From NCBI GenBank assembly GCA_016874095.1, contig VGVH01000002.1, positions 100,431-164,430 on the forward strand: a stretch of 64,000 nucleotides of DNA, written 5' to 3'. Positions 63,344 to 64,000 of this stretch are shown here, in pieces; position 1 is the first letter of the stretch; every line of letters starts with the position of its first letter. The position numbers and the translations under genes are program-made. The notes under the pieces are model-generated. The model saw only the letters and a list, made by a program, of their open reading frames with translations. It did no database searches and had not been told where the DNA came from. The stretch comes from Gammaproteobacteria bacterium. GTDB taxonomy: Bacteria; Pseudomonadota; Gammaproteobacteria; Steroidobacterales; GCA-2729495.

Positions 63344-64000
63344 ATGCGTCCGATATTGCCGCTCCTGTGCCTGTCCGCACTGGTGGCCCTGCCCGTACAG
63401 GCGTTGCCGCTCTGGGAAGTCACAGGCCGGGACAACCGCGTATTCCTGCTGGGCTCGATCCACTTTCTGCGCGAGGGCATCGACAGGCTGCCCGCCGCGG
63501 CGATCACCGCCTATGAAGATGCGGAGCTGCTCGTCATGGAACTCGACCTGGACGACATTGACCAGGCAGCCGTCCAGGCGACGACGTTGCGCTACGGGGT
63601 CGATCCGCAGGGACGAACGCTGGAGCAGCTGCTGGGCGGGGCGGCGTGGCGGCGGGCCAGGGACGACGCAGGCCGGCTCGGCATCGACCTCGCAGCCTTC
63701 GCGCGATTCGAGCCCTGGCTCGCAGCGCTTACGATCACCCAGATCCAGCTGGCCGCCATCGGTTTCGACGCCGGATCGGGCGTGGAGCAGCAGCTGCTCC
63801 GGCTTGCCAGGCGCGACGGCAAGGAGGTCCGCGGGCTGGAAACGGTCGCGGACCAGTTCGCCGCGCTGGATGGTCTCCCGGCGACTGCCCAGGCCGCGTT
63901 CCTGCAACAGACCATCGATGAAGCCGGCGAAATCGAGGCTGGCGTGACGAAAATGTTGTCGGCCTGGCAGTCCGGCGACACGACGGCGATGGAGCGGGAG
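63344..64000 (+). CDS. TraB/GumN-family protein (3'-truncated by window edge)
   Basis: An open frame from ATG at 63344 runs off the window after 219 codons. It starts with a signal peptide (MRPILPLLCLSALVALPVQA) and shows the family hallmark LWEVTGRDNRVFLLGSIHFL, with the conserved GSIH, then ELLVMELDLDD with an acidic pair and a long helical region. These Tiki-like proteins are suspected metalloproteases, but bacterial members such as GumN and ChaN-like proteins have no settled function. It would be exported to the periplasm. Confidence 0.85.
   Translation, partial: MRPILPLLCLSALVALPVQALPLWEVTGRDNRVFLLGSIHFLREGIDRLPAAAITAYEDAELLVMELDLDDIDQAAVQATTLRYGVDPQGRTLEQLLGGAAWRRARDDAGRLGIDLAAFARFEPWLAALTITQIQLAAIGFDAGSGVEQQLLRLARRDGKEVRGLETVADQFAALDGLPATAQAAFLQQTIDEAGEIEAGVTKMLSAWQSGDTTAMERE

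Overview
This is a high-GC stretch of a gammaproteobacterial chromosome. It is almost entirely housekeeping genes in an order close to that of Pseudomonas and relatives: pilR-pilA-pilBCD-coaE-zapD, the complete dcw (division and cell wall) cluster, rnpB-rsmI-lpoA-yraN-diaA, sspBA-petCBA, murA-ibaG, kdsDC-lptCAB-rpoN-hpf-rapZ, tkt-gap-pgk-pyk and metK-ahcY. DNPR-type MurE (meso-diaminopimelate), LpxC, the Lpt genes and a bc1 complex point to a respiring, LPS-bearing cell with type IV pili. I cannot assign a genus. I see no prophage, insertion sequence, CRISPR array, integron or tRNA gene.

Layout. 1-6.1 kb: type IV pilus genes (end of pilR, then pilA behind a textbook sigma-54 promoter, then pilB, pilC, pilD). 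6.1-8.0 kb: coaE and zapD converging on mutT. 8.0-12.5 kb: secA, an M23-family membrane protein and dciA. 12.5-31.3 kb, minus strand: the dcw cluster, transcribed mraZ to ftsZ and followed by lpxC, with most genes joined by 4-bp stop/start overlaps. A sigma-70 promoter with five 10-bp-phased MraZ boxes precedes mraZ. 31.3-32.6 kb: no intact gene, only what looks like a frameshifted gene relic. 32.6-36.2 kb: RNase P RNA, rsmI, a short lpoA, yraN and diaA. 36.2-39.9 kb: sspB, sspA and petC, petB, petA. 40.0-49.3 kb: murA and ibaG divergent from kdsD, kdsC, lptC, lptA, lptB, rpoN, hpf, rapZ and mgtE. 49.3-52.6 kb: a patatin-like protein, an exported peroxiredoxin and an MFS transporter. 52.6-59.6 kb: lower glycolysis and pentose-phosphate genes (tkt, gap, pgk, glycerate kinase, pyk). 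59.9-64 kb: metK, ahcY, a CpdA-like phosphodiesterase and the start of a TraB/GumN-family gene.

How the parts connect. rpoN encodes the sigma factor needed at the pilA promoter, and pilR encodes its activator. coaE supplies coenzyme A. MurA and the mur genes make peptidoglycan precursor, MraY, MurG and FtsW/FtsI complete and polymerise it, LpoA would activate a class A synthase, and FtsL, Q, A, Z and ZapD form the divisome. LpxC, KdsD/KdsC and LptABC build and export LPS. MetK and AhcY form the methyl cycle.

I found no convincing new biological system. The points most worth checking are the M23 protein lacking one catalytic histidine, the LpoA lacking its N-terminal domain and overlapping rsmI head to head, the gene relic upstream of mraZ, and genes missing from otherwise conserved neighbourhoods (ptsN/npr, mla, a BON-domain gene). 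All identifications rest on motif and synteny recognition by eye; no database search was run.
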